From assembly GCA_937926105.1 (NCBI GenBank), contig CALANS010000210.1:186001-250000 (forward strand): 64,000 nucleotides of DNA, read 5' to 3'. Both the position numbers and the translations under genes were made by a program. Below the pieces are notes generated by a model. That model did no database searches. It saw only the letters and a program-made list of their open reading frames with translations, and had not been told where the DNA came from. Shown here one piece after another: positions 35,271-43,409 of this stretch. The first letter of the stretch is position 1; every line of letters begins with the position of its first letter. The DNA comes from an uncultured Actinomycetes bacterium. GTDB taxonomy: Bacteria > Actinomycetota > Actinomycetes > Mycobacteriales > Nakamurellaceae.

Positions 35271-36280
35271 GCTTGGGGCATCCCTTCCTCGACGGGCGTC
35301 CAGGCCGGAGTCTCGTCGACCACGACGCGGAGCCGGTCGAAGAGCCGATCGAGCTCCGCCGCGGTCTCCGGGTCGAGTTCGAAACCCATCGGGCCGCGGC
35401 ACGCCGTCGACGGGAGAACGCCCTGGCGGGCCAGGAGGTACTTTTCTACCACGATGAAGCCGTCGAGGTTCGGCTGCTGGATCGCAAGCCCCATCAGAAG
35501 CCCACTGATCCGGTAGGCGTGCTCGTCGTCACCGGCCTCGAGGTCCTCCCAGAGCCGCTGCACCGCCCAGCACACCTCGGCGCCCGGCATCGAGCCGACG
35601 ATGCCGCGCCGGTAACTGTCGACGAGAAATGCGCCGCCCAGGCCCTCGAAGATTCGGGCTCGACCGCCGGTGGCATCGCGCAGCTCGCTGACCCGTTGCC
35701 CAACCGGGTCCGCCTCCGGCTTGAAGTAGATGCCGTCCCGATAGCCGGACTCGAGTCTGGCCATCAAATCGATCGAAAGCGGTTGCCCGACATAGCCACT
35801 CGCGTCCTGAACAACGACCGGGATTTCGGCACCGTCGGCGATAGCGGCGAAGTAGTCGTAGAGCGCCCGGCTCGGCACCACCGTGGAGGTCGGTGGGCAG
35901 GCCATCACGGCGTCTGCCCCGATGGATCGGGCGTGCCGAGCGATCTCGCTAGCAACGCGCGTGCTCTCCGCGACGCACGACACGACACAGGTGCGCCCCA
36001 CCGCGCCGGTGGACTCCCGTACCGCTGCCGCGACATCGAGCCGTTCGGCAACAGTGAGCCGGAGGATGTCGGTGACCATGCCGATCGTCACCCCCGCAAC
36101 GCCCTGTTCTGCAATCCACTCGAGCTCGGTGCGCAACGCGCCGAAGTCGACGGTGGCGTCGGAGTTGAACGGGGTCTGCACGACGGGTAGCACGCCGGCG
36201 AGGGGCGTCGCGTCTGCTCGCGTCGCGGCGGCCGGGGCGTGGCCTGCGCCACCATCGGGCGCGGACGGGTCTTCAGACAC
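35267..36280 (-). CDS. DapA/NAL-superfamily lyase with altered active-site motifs
   Basis: 337-residue TIM-barrel protein of the dihydrodipicolinate synthase/N-acetylneuraminate lyase superfamily. The Schiff-base Lys is probably in GIYFKPEAD. The usual GTTGES loop reads GMVTDI, and the Y-N-x-P strand carrying the catalytic Tyr reads VVVQDASGY, so Tyr appears replaced by Gln. A biosynthetic DapA role is therefore unlikely; a retro-aldolase or dehydratase for a 2-keto-3-deoxy acid is more plausible. GTG at 36280 has AAAGGA 9 nt upstream and overlaps the ceramidase-like stop; ATG at 36322 would extend into that gene. Confidence 0.78.
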   Translation of the reverse strand: MSEDPSAPDGGAGHAPAAATRADATPLAGVLPVVQTPFNSDATVDFGALRTELEWIAEQGVAGVTIGMVTDILRLTVAERLDVAAAVRESTGAVGRTCVVSCVAESTRVASEIARHARSIGADAVMACPPTSTVVPSRALYDYFAAIADGAEIPVVVQDASGYVGQPLSIDLMARLESGYRDGIYFKPEADPVGQRVSELRDATGGRARIFEGLGGAFLVDSYRRGIVGSMPGAEVCWAVQRLWEDLEAGDDEHAYRISGLLMGLAIQQPNLDGFIVVEKYLLARQGVLPSTACRGPMGFELDPETAAELDRLFDRLRVVVDETPAWTPVEEGMPQA

Positions 36281-37676
36281 TAGGGCTGGTCCTTTCACGG
36301 GCGAGGTCAGAGATCGCGCCATCTGCGTGGCCGATGATCGCTTCGAGCGCGCCCCGGTCGTACAGCGTCTGCCAGACCTGATACCGGTCGTGATCGTAGG
36401 CGGCGGCTGGCGGGATGTACATCGCGCCGGGCGCGTTTGTCAGGTTCATGACGAGCAGCACGCGATTCGGATGGCGACGGCGCAGTTCGCGCTGCAGCAG
36501 CGAGTAGGCCTCGCCGGGCTGCGCCACGATGATGCCGTCGCCGAGCCGCCACAGCCATACCGGATGGTGTGCCGTGCCGCGTCCGGCGTACGTCACGCGC
36601 AGCCGCTGCGCCCGCCGGGCACGCTCCTCGGCCGCAATCGGGTCGATGCCCGGCCAGCGGTGCGCGATCTCGTCGGCTGACATTTCGGGTTTCAGTTGCA
36701 CCGGGACGTCGATCCGTGCGAACGCCTCGGTCGGATCGAATTCGGCGACGACCGAATCCCATGTGGCCAGCGGCGCGCCGGATTCGACGGTTCCGGTGAA
36801 ATTGAGCTCGTGACCCGGCGGCGGCATCGCGCCGAGGGTCGCCAGCGCGGCATAGCCCAGGCACCGACCGTTTGCGTCGGCGATCGATACATCGCCCGTG
36901 TACTGCCGTTTCGGTCCGAGCTCCCCAGAGGCACCCTGCAGGAACAGGCAGACACCACCGACAGCCTGCTCCACCGTCTCTCGGGCGGCGCCGACGTAGT
37001 CCGACGAGATGAGTGAGTTCTGCCAGGCGAGCGTCGTTGCGTGGCAAGCATAATTGACGAGAACGGCGATGACGTGCCCGTCCGAGTCGGCGATGCGGCC
37101 GACCGCCACCGTGTCGTCCGCTTCCAGCGCCGGGTTGAAACCGCACAGATCGCGCACCGGCGTCGGCAGGTCCCGGTTCCCCGCGAGGTCGCAATGCCCG
37201 TAACCCCAGGTGATCGTGCAGTCCTGGGCCGCGTCGCGGCTTGAACGGCAGGCCGCGATGATGCCGCCGACGACCGCGTCGATGTAATCGGCGATGAGGC
37301 TGCCGCCGTCCAGTGCCGCCTCGTCGGTGTCCACGCTCGGTCCCGCATGGGTGTGCACGCAGTGCAGCAACAGCCGGTCTTCCTCGATCCCGAGTGCTGC
37401 CAGGATTCTGGGCCGGATCATCCTGTCCGGCCCGTGGTGCAGGCCGATCAGATCAAGAGTGACGAGAAACCGTGCGGTGTCGTCATGTTCGACGATACAC
37501 AGCGCATTGACCAGGATTGGCCGATGGATCCCCGTCGCGAGATCGGTCCTGGCTGCGCCCCAATTGCGGGCGCGAATGCCGACGGGTGGTGTGATGTCGC
37601 GTCGCGCCGCCCCGATCCGGGCGTGGGCGCCCGGCGGCTGGTACCTCGTCACGACAGGTTGCTGGCTGTCCGTCAC
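36273..37676 (-). CDS. Neutral/alkaline ceramidase-like amidohydrolase, paralogue B
   Basis: 467 residues, same domain and length as the protein at 30734, with strong conservation around IGAARRDITPPVG, CVHTHAGPSVD, VNYACHATTLAWQNS, FLQGASGELGPKRQYTGD, QPGEAYSLLQ and GAMYIPPAAAYD. The putative zinc ligands (two His, Glu, Tyr) are kept. There is no signal peptide or C-terminal domain, so it should act on an imported amide in the cytoplasm. GTG at 37676 is chosen with AAGGA upstream; it starts 4 bp after the ABC ATPase stop and overlaps the DapA-like gene, tying it to import. Confidence 0.78.
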   Translation of the reverse strand: MTDSQQPVVTRYQPPGAHARIGAARRDITPPVGIRARNWGAARTDLATGIHRPILVNALCIVEHDDTARFLVTLDLIGLHHGPDRMIRPRILAALGIEEDRLLLHCVHTHAGPSVDTDEAALDGGSLIADYIDAVVGGIIAACRSSRDAAQDCTITWGYGHCDLAGNRDLPTPVRDLCGFNPALEADDTVAVGRIADSDGHVIAVLVNYACHATTLAWQNSLISSDYVGAARETVEQAVGGVCLFLQGASGELGPKRQYTGDVSIADANGRCLGYAALATLGAMPPPGHELNFTGTVESGAPLATWDSVVAEFDPTEAFARIDVPVQLKPEMSADEIAHRWPGIDPIAAEERARRAQRLRVTYAGRGTAHHPVWLWRLGDGIIVAQPGEAYSLLQRELRRRHPNRVLLVMNLTNAPGAMYIPPAAAYDHDRYQVWQTLYDRGALEAIIGHADGAISDLARERTSPSV

Positions 37677-37680
37677 TGCG

Positions 37681-38547
37681 TTATCCGTCCTTTTCTGTCG
37701 TCGATGCCCACCGCGGCACGGTGCTGGAGGCCGGCGGAAGTCGCGGAACAGATTCGAGCAATCGGCGCGTGTAGCTGTCGGTGGGCGAGCGCAAGATGGT
37801 ACCGGTCGGCCCGATCTCGACGATCCGACCGGTATGCATGACGACGCATCGAGTCGTTGCATGGGCGATCACCGAAAGGTCGTGGCTTATCAGCACGAAC
37901 GCGAAACCTCGCTCCGCGCGCAGTTCATCGATGAGGTTGAGGATCTGGGCCTGCACGGATACGTCGAGGGAGCTCGTCGGCTCGTCCGCGACCAGAACGT
38001 CGGGGCCGCAAGCCAGCGCCCGCGCGATCGACACCCGCTGGCACTGACCCCCGGAGAGCTGGGCCGGGCGACGGGTCGCGTCACGTCGGGAGATGCCGAC
38101 CCGCTCCAGCAGCGTCGCCGCGTCGTCGACCGTGCCGCGCTTCCAGACCTTGAATACCTCGGCGACCGTGTCCAGGGCTGACTTCCGCGGGTTGAGTGAC
38201 GCGATCGGGTCCTGGAAGATCATTTGCACTCGACGGCGGAGCGGGTCATTCCGTTTGACGGACGACCATCGCCGCCCGGCGACGGTGACGACGCCCGTGG
38301 TCGGCTCCTGCAGCCCGACCAGCGCCTTTCCGAGCGTTGTTTTTCCGCTGCCGCTCTCACCGACGATGCCGACCGCCTCGCGATCGTCGATCGCGAGATC
38401 GACCGCATCGAGCGCGGGCGTGGATGACCCACGGTAGGTGACTGTGAGCTCGGTGGCGGACACGAGTGGCGCGGCGTGCGCCCGCTGGTCGGTCGTCGGT
38501 GCCTGCGCCGCGTCCCCGGTTCGCGTGGTGTGCATCGAAGAGCTCAT
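37681..38547 (-). CDS. Oligopeptide/dipeptide ABC transporter ATP-binding protein (DppF/OppF type)
   Basis: 288-residue cytoplasmic ATPase. Walker A GESGSGKTT, Q-loop QMIFQDPIASLNPR, signature LSGGQCQR, Walker B VLVADEPTSSLDVS and H-loop LISHDLSV are complete. The C-terminus SPTDSYTRRLLESVP is typical of the OppF/DppF side. ATG at 38547 overlaps the stop of the partner ATPase (ATGA). Pairs with the ATPase at 38544 to drive the two permeases. Confidence 0.92.
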   Translation of the reverse strand: MSSSMHTTRTGDAAQAPTTDQRAHAAPLVSATELTVTYRGSSTPALDAVDLAIDDREAVGIVGESGSGKTTLGKALVGLQEPTTGVVTVAGRRWSSVKRNDPLRRRVQMIFQDPIASLNPRKSALDTVAEVFKVWKRGTVDDAATLLERVGISRRDATRRPAQLSGGQCQRVSIARALACGPDVLVADEPTSSLDVSVQAQILNLIDELRAERGFAFVLISHDLSVIAHATTRCVVMHTGRIVEIGPTGTILRSPTDSYTRRLLESVPRLPPASSTVPRWASTTEKDG

Positions 38548-39500
38548 GGCCGGTCCCGTTCGTCGTGCGCCGGGTGGATGCACCGCGACCATCGGTCGGG
38601 ATCCACCTGCACCGCTGACGGCAGCGCGATATCGCACCGTGCTGAGTGGTACGGACAGCGGGAGGCAAAACGGCAGCCCGTTGGCCACTCGCCGGCCGGC
38701 GGCGGGCTGCCGAATATCGGCGTGAGCGTGTCGCCCTCGGTCAGCGATGGGTGTGCATTGAGTAGCGCTGCGGTGTACGGATGGTCGGGCGCATCGAGAA
38801 TCGCTGCAGTCGGTCCGCTTTCGACCGTCATCCCCGCGTACATGATGGCCAGCCGGGTGGTGACCTCGGAGACGACGGCCAGATCGTGTGTGACGAATAC
38901 TAGGGTCATGCCCAGGTCGGCGCGCAACCCCGTGAGCAGCCGCAGGATTTCGCGCTGGACGGTCACGTCGAGCGCGGTGGTCGGCTCATCGGCGACGAGG
39001 AGCGACGGACGGCCCGCGATGGCAAGCGCGATCATGACGCGCTGCCGCATGCCGCCGGAAAGCTCGTGTGGATATGCCCGCAGCACCTCGGCGACGCGCG
39101 GCATCTGAACCTGCTCGAGGAGATCGGCTGCCCGGGAGCGGGTGTCGCCGTCCGGTGCCAAAGCACGCAGCGTCTCTTCGAGGTGCTCGCCGATGCGCAT
39201 CAGGGGGTTCAAGCTGGACAGCGACTGCTGCGGGATGAACGCGACGCGGCTACCTCGCCACCGCCGCCACTCGCGCTCGGTGAAGTCGGTGAGGTCGTGA
39301 CCGTCGAGGTCGATCGATCCGCGGGTGATCGCTCCGCCGATCGGGTTGAGCAGTCCGACCAGCGAGCGGCAGGTCAGCGATTTGCCGGATCCGGTCTCTC
39401 CGACGATGCCGAGGCACCCGCCGGACGGGACCTCGAAGTCGACATTCGAGACCAGTTGGCGGCCGGCGATCGCGAGGGAGAGCTCGGTGACTTTCAGCAT
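38544..39500 (-). CDS. Oligopeptide/dipeptide ABC transporter ATP-binding protein (DppD/OppD type)
   Basis: 318 residues. Walker A GETGSGKSL, Q-loop VAFIPQQSLSSLNPL, signature LSGGMRQR, Walker B LLVADEPTTALDVT, H-loop VTHDLAV. The C-terminal oligopeptide-transporter extension has CRFASRCPYHSARC, whose Cys residues match the possible Fe-S site of this subfamily, and ends near HPAHDERDRP. ATG at 39500 shares bases with the permease stop (TGATG). Confidence 0.92.
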   Translation of the reverse strand: MLKVTELSLAIAGRQLVSNVDFEVPSGGCLGIVGETGSGKSLTCRSLVGLLNPIGGAITRGSIDLDGHDLTDFTEREWRRWRGSRVAFIPQQSLSSLNPLMRIGEHLEETLRALAPDGDTRSRAADLLEQVQMPRVAEVLRAYPHELSGGMRQRVMIALAIAGRPSLLVADEPTTALDVTVQREILRLLTGLRADLGMTLVFVTHDLAVVSEVTTRLAIMYAGMTVESGPTAAILDAPDHPYTAALLNAHPSLTEGDTLTPIFGSPPPAGEWPTGCRFASRCPYHSARCDIALPSAVQVDPDRWSRCIHPAHDERDRP

Positions 39501-40429
39501 CAGCGCGCCTTCCGCGTGCCGGACGCCCAGGTGGTGAAACCCTCGGCGGCGACGGCTAGCCCGATGCCGGTCATCGCCAGCAGCAGCCCGGGGGCGAGCG
39601 CGACCCACCAGGCGTCCGCGAGGTACACCCGACCCTCGTACATCATGTTGCCCCATTCGGGAGCGGGCGGCTCCACGCCGGCGCCGAGGAACGGTAGCGA
39701 CGAGATGACGACGATGATGCGGATCGCGTCGGTGATCGCGTAGGCGACGCTCGGGCCGATCACGTTCGGCAGGACGTGTCGGAACACGACCCGCAGTCGC
39801 GAGTAGCCGAGCACCCGCGTGACCTGGATGTAATCGCCGTCGCGGATCGCGAGGGTCTGCGCGCGGGCGATTCGGGCGAAGACGGCCCAGTGAGTCACGA
39901 ACACTGCGATGAGGATCGAGGGCACGCCCGCGGGGATCGGTCCGTAGCTGGTGGCTGCGCCGATCACCAAGACCAGCGCGAGGATGAGCACCACGCCGGG
40001 AAAGGCGATGACGGCGTCAACGATGCGCATGAGCAGCGAGTCCCAGAAACTGCGTCGCGCCATCGCGGCCGATACGCCGAGGCCGGTGCCAATAGCAAGT
40101 GCGATGGCTGCGCCGGTGATCGCCAGCAAGATGTCGACCCGCCCGGCGACGAAGGCACGGACGAAGACGTCCCGGCCCAAATCGTCGGTTCCGAATAGAT
40201 GAGCGCCGCTCGGGTGCTCCAGCGGTGTTCCGACGAAATCGGAGGTGCTGTACGGCGAGAACATCGGCACGATGATGCATGCCGCGAGGATCGCGAGGAC
40301 GAGGGCGGACCCGGCGATGGCGCTGCTGCGACCACGCGTGTGTCGTCGTGCCTGCCGCAGGCCCGACGGGCCGGGCTCGGCAGGTGGCGGTGTTGCGGGC
40401 ATGGCGGCGTGCTCGATAGCCGACGTCAT
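39500..40429 (-). CDS. Oligopeptide/dipeptide ABC transporter permease (DppC/OppC type)
   Basis: 309-residue inner-membrane permease with an N-terminal OppC-type cytoplasmic segment and TM1 (AIAGSALVLAILAACIIVPM), the extracellular LFGTDDLGRDVFVR motif diagnostic of OppC/DppC, four to five further TM helices and the EAA loop QVTRVLGYSRLRVVFRHVLP. ATG at 40429 has AGGAG 6 nt upstream and overlaps the DppB stop (ATGA). Confidence 0.92.
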   Translation of the reverse strand: MTSAIEHAAMPATPPPAEPGPSGLRQARRHTRGRSSAIAGSALVLAILAACIIVPMFSPYSTSDFVGTPLEHPSGAHLFGTDDLGRDVFVRAFVAGRVDILLAITGAAIALAIGTGLGVSAAMARRSFWDSLLMRIVDAVIAFPGVVLILALVLVIGAATSYGPIPAGVPSILIAVFVTHWAVFARIARAQTLAIRDGDYIQVTRVLGYSRLRVVFRHVLPNVIGPSVAYAITDAIRIIVVISSLPFLGAGVEPPAPEWGNMMYEGRVYLADAWWVALAPGLLLAMTGIGLAVAAEGFTTWASGTRKAR

Positions 40430-41424
40430 TGCATGCTCCTGGTACGTGGATCGACCGCACGGTAGAACACGTCTGCGACGAAGTTTCCGAGGACCGTGAT
40501 GAGCGCAGTCACGATGACAATCCCCTGGATGACGGGGTAGTCCCGGGCGAAGACGGACGACAGCAGCAGCGCTCCGATTCCGGGAAGGCTGAAGACGGTC
40601 TCGACGACGACCGTGAACCCGATGAGGCCGCCGATGTTCAGGCCGACCACGGTGATCAACGGCAGCAGCGAGTTCTTGGTGATGTGCGAGACGAGAACAC
40701 GGTGGCGCGGGAGGCCGCGCGAGGTCGCGGCCTCGACGAAACTCTGCTGGGTCGTCTCCAGGACGCTTTCGCGGACAACGAGGATCAGCGTCGGTAGTAG
40801 GTGCGCGACCAGCGCGATGGTGGGAAGCCACAGGTACGCCCAGTCGCCGAGGAAGTCTCCCGCCCAACCGCCGGTGGGTGCCGCTCCGAGTTTGAGCGCG
40901 ACCAGCAGGAGCAGGACCAGACCGACGACGAACGGCGGGATCGCCACCAGGATCACCGAGCCGATGCGGATTCCCAGGTCCAGCAGGTGCCGCCGAGTGC
41001 GTGCTGCGGCCAGCCCGATCGGGATGGCCAGCACCGTGGAGGCGACGATCGAGAGCAGGACGATCCACATCGTGACGCCGAGTGCCGGGAAGATCAACGT
41101 CGCCACCGACCGGCCCTGTTGGACGATCGACCCACCGAGGTCGCCGTGAATCAGCCCGCCGAGGTACGCCCCGAGCTGGCCCAGCAGGGAATCGTTGAGG
41201 TGCAGCTGCTCTCGCAATGCGTGCAGCGACTGGGGGGTCGCCTGCACGCCGAGGATCGTCACCGCCGGATCGCCCGGTAGAAGATGCACCATCGCGAACG
41301 CGACGAGCACGATGATGACGACCGTCACGACGAGTTGCTGCGCCCGGCTCGCGAGCCACCGTGCGGTGGATCGCGAGCCGGGCTGCGCGCGGCGCTTCGG
41401 ACGGGTCCGAAGGGTAGTCGCCAT
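40426..41424 (-). CDS. Oligopeptide/dipeptide ABC transporter permease (DppB/OppB type)
   Basis: 332-residue inner-membrane permease. The N-terminal TM is followed by the family motif HLLPGDPAV, a periplasmic loop with LHLNDSLLGQLGAYLGGLIHGDLG, then about five TM helices and the coupling loop SFVEAATSRGLPRHRVLVSH, ending VADVFYRAVDPR. ATG at 41424 directly abuts the binding-protein stop codon. Confidence 0.92.
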   Translation of the reverse strand: MATTLRTRPKRRAQPGSRSTARWLASRAQQLVVTVVIIVLVAFAMVHLLPGDPAVTILGVQATPQSLHALREQLHLNDSLLGQLGAYLGGLIHGDLGGSIVQQGRSVATLIFPALGVTMWIVLLSIVASTVLAIPIGLAAARTRRHLLDLGIRIGSVILVAIPPFVVGLVLLLLVALKLGAAPTGGWAGDFLGDWAYLWLPTIALVAHLLPTLILVVRESVLETTQQSFVEAATSRGLPRHRVLVSHITKNSLLPLITVVGLNIGGLIGFTVVVETVFSLPGIGALLLSSVFARDYPVIQGIVIVTALITVLGNFVADVFYRAVDPRTRSMQ

Positions 41425-43089
41425 CTACTTCGCTGCCGACTTGATGTCCAGGACGAAGCCGGGGGTGATCTCGAACCATGAGGCGACCTTCTTCGACACG
41501 CCGGCGAAGATCACGTAGTTGACGAGCGGAATATACGGCAGTTGATCCGCGAAGATCTTATCGATCTTCTTGATCGCGTCCGTGCGGGCTTGACCGCCGT
41601 TGCTGAGTACTTCCTTCACGGCCGCGTCCATCTCCGACGATGACCATCCGGAGAACAGGTTGTGGATTCCACCGGTCGACAGGCAGCAGAGGTTCAGGTA
41701 GTTGTCCGGGATGTCGAGGTTCGACGTCATCTTGTGGGCTTCCATCTGGAACGTACCGGCCGACTCGTTCTGGCTCGCCGTGGTCGTGTCCACGCCGACG
41801 ACGTTGACCGTGATGCCGATCTTCGCCAGGTTCTGCTTGATGACCAGGGCCGACGACTGGTCGATCGGCACGCCTTGCCGCACCATGATCTCGAGCGTGC
41901 ATCCGTTCTGGCACTTGGTGCCCTGCAACAGCTGCTTGGCCTTGGCGATGTCAACCTTCATCGGGATGAGGTCCCCGGAGATGTCGTGCTCGGACATCGT
42001 CACCGGCCATATGCTGCCGACCGGGACAGTCTTACCGGCGAATGCGAGCTGGTTGATCTGCTCGCGATCGACCGCCAGGTTGATCGCCTTGCGCACATTA
42101 ACCTCGGACAGCGGCCCGGTGCGATCGTTCATCCAGATCCACTGGTTGCCGTAGACCTTCGCGGCGACGGCATCGGTGGTCGGAGTGTCCGCCTGGTTCA
42201 CGGCGGCGGCTGGCAGATCGAGAGCGACGTCGATGCTGCCGCTCTTGAGGTCGATGATGCGAGTCGCCGCGTCCGGCACGCGCTTGTAGATGAATGTCTT
42301 GATGGCCGGCTCAGGACCGTAGTAGTGGTCGTTGCGCTCTAGAGTGATCGACTCACCGTTGGGCTGGTAGGACTTGACCGCGTATTCGCCCGCGGACACC
42401 GGGTTGAGGAAGAACTTCTCGGGGTCGTCGAGCGAGCCCTTCGGGAAGATCGACATCTCTGGCTGCGACAGGATGTTGAGCAGCGACGGCTGGGGTGCGC
42501 TCAACGTCAGGGCGAAGGTCTGCGGATCGGTTGCCGAGACGGTCTTCCACGCGGCGACCTCGCCGGCGCGGACATTTGCCTTGTCGGCCATGACATGCGT
42601 GTACGTGTCGACCACGTCGGCGGATGTGATGGGGGTGCCATTCGAGAACGTCACGTCGGAGCGAAGTTTAAACGTGTAGGTCAGGTTGTCCGAGCTTGTT
42701 GTCCACGATTCGGCAATCCCCGGCGACACCTTGCCAGCGCTGTCGGATTCCACGAGCTGCCCGCCGATGAGGCTGTCCATCCATACCGTCACGTTGTCCG
42801 TCGATCGGTACGGATCCAGCGTGGCGACGGCCTCCGTCCAGGCGACCGTAATGGAGTCGGGCGCGCTGCCGGAGGAACCGCCCGTCGCGGAACCTGGCGA
42901 GGCCGGACTCGATGATGCAGACCCCGACTGTGAGTCGCTCGGCTGTTGTGACGCTGCCGAGGACGCAGGCGACGGTGAGGACGAACCGGCGGAGCCGGAT
43001 CCCGACGAGGAGCAACTGGCGACGAGCAGCACGAGTGCGGTGACGCCGCTGGCGAGCGCCAGTCGACGCGGTGACGCGGACCAGGACAT
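41425..43089 (-). CDS. ABC transporter substrate-binding lipoprotein, family 5 (OppA/DppA type)
   Basis: 554-residue extracellular receptor that should define the substrate of catabolic block 2. Signal peptide with lipobox LLVASC at about 21-26; a Ser/Gly/Pro linker of some 50 residues precedes the binding domain, which starts DSITVAWTEAVATLDPYRS. Family 5 landmarks include AESWTTSSDNLTYTFKLRSD, FSNGTPITSADVV and VRKAINLAVDREQI. ATG at 43089 has GGAGG 8 nt upstream. Family 5 proteins bind peptides but also glycosides, opines and other amides, so the ligand stays open. First gene of the nine-gene operon. Confidence 0.9.
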   Translation of the reverse strand: MSWSASPRRLALASGVTALVLLVASCSSSGSGSAGSSSPSPASSAASQQPSDSQSGSASSSPASPGSATGGSSGSAPDSITVAWTEAVATLDPYRSTDNVTVWMDSLIGGQLVESDSAGKVSPGIAESWTTSSDNLTYTFKLRSDVTFSNGTPITSADVVDTYTHVMADKANVRAGEVAAWKTVSATDPQTFALTLSAPQPSLLNILSQPEMSIFPKGSLDDPEKFFLNPVSAGEYAVKSYQPNGESITLERNDHYYGPEPAIKTFIYKRVPDAATRIIDLKSGSIDVALDLPAAAVNQADTPTTDAVAAKVYGNQWIWMNDRTGPLSEVNVRKAINLAVDREQINQLAFAGKTVPVGSIWPVTMSEHDISGDLIPMKVDIAKAKQLLQGTKCQNGCTLEIMVRQGVPIDQSSALVIKQNLAKIGITVNVVGVDTTTASQNESAGTFQMEAHKMTSNLDIPDNYLNLCCLSTGGIHNLFSGWSSSEMDAAVKEVLSNGGQARTDAIKKIDKIFADQLPYIPLVNYVIFAGVSKKVASWFEITPGFVLDIKSAAK

Positions 43090-43409
43090 GAGGTGGGCCT
43101 CCGGCGATGTGAGTCAACGGTCCCGACCGGGTGAACCGCATCTGCGCGGGTCCCGGCTCGGCGGGTCATCGGTGCATGCGAGTGAGTCGCCGATTCGTGG
43201 TCGACGGGCATTCGCCGTGGCGATCATTCGATATATCGAATGTATACTCCGATAATGAAAGATATGATGCGAGTGAACCTCGTGTCAAGACCTCATCGGT
43301 CGGGCCGGCCACGCGGGGCGATCGACGTGCTCTCCCCAGAGACGGGTCCGAGGGCAGCGGCGAGCGGCACCGGGTCGGCCGAGCTGCTACTAGTGAAGGG
43401 CGCGTGAAC
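43090..43409. promoter_or_regulatory. Divergent control region of catabolic block 2
   Basis: 320 bp between the binding-protein gene and the FMN-enzyme gene. The frame open through it on the plus strand is not supported as coding. Near 43215-43265 the composition turns AT-rich, with the palindrome at 43225-43242 and a rightward TATACT at 43243-43248. Confidence 0.6.
43225..43242. promoter_or_regulatory. Perfect 18-bp palindrome CATTCGATATATCGAATG, candidate operator
   Basis: Fully symmetric, without a spacer, in the AT-rich middle of the divergent region. It directly precedes a rightward -10-like hexamer, so a bound repressor could block both promoters. The IclR proteins encoded at 34335 and 29588 are the nearest candidates. 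Confidence 0.6.

Noticed and set aside
39500..41479. 659-residue minus-strand frame covering both oligopeptide permease genes
   Set aside because: The upstream half is a wrong-frame reading of DppB; DppC starts at 40429 with a good ribosome site.
43131..43409. N-terminal extension of the FMN enzyme through the divergent promoter region
   Set aside because: The extension has no conserved features and would read across the 18-bp palindrome; a GTG with a ribosome site lies at 43410.
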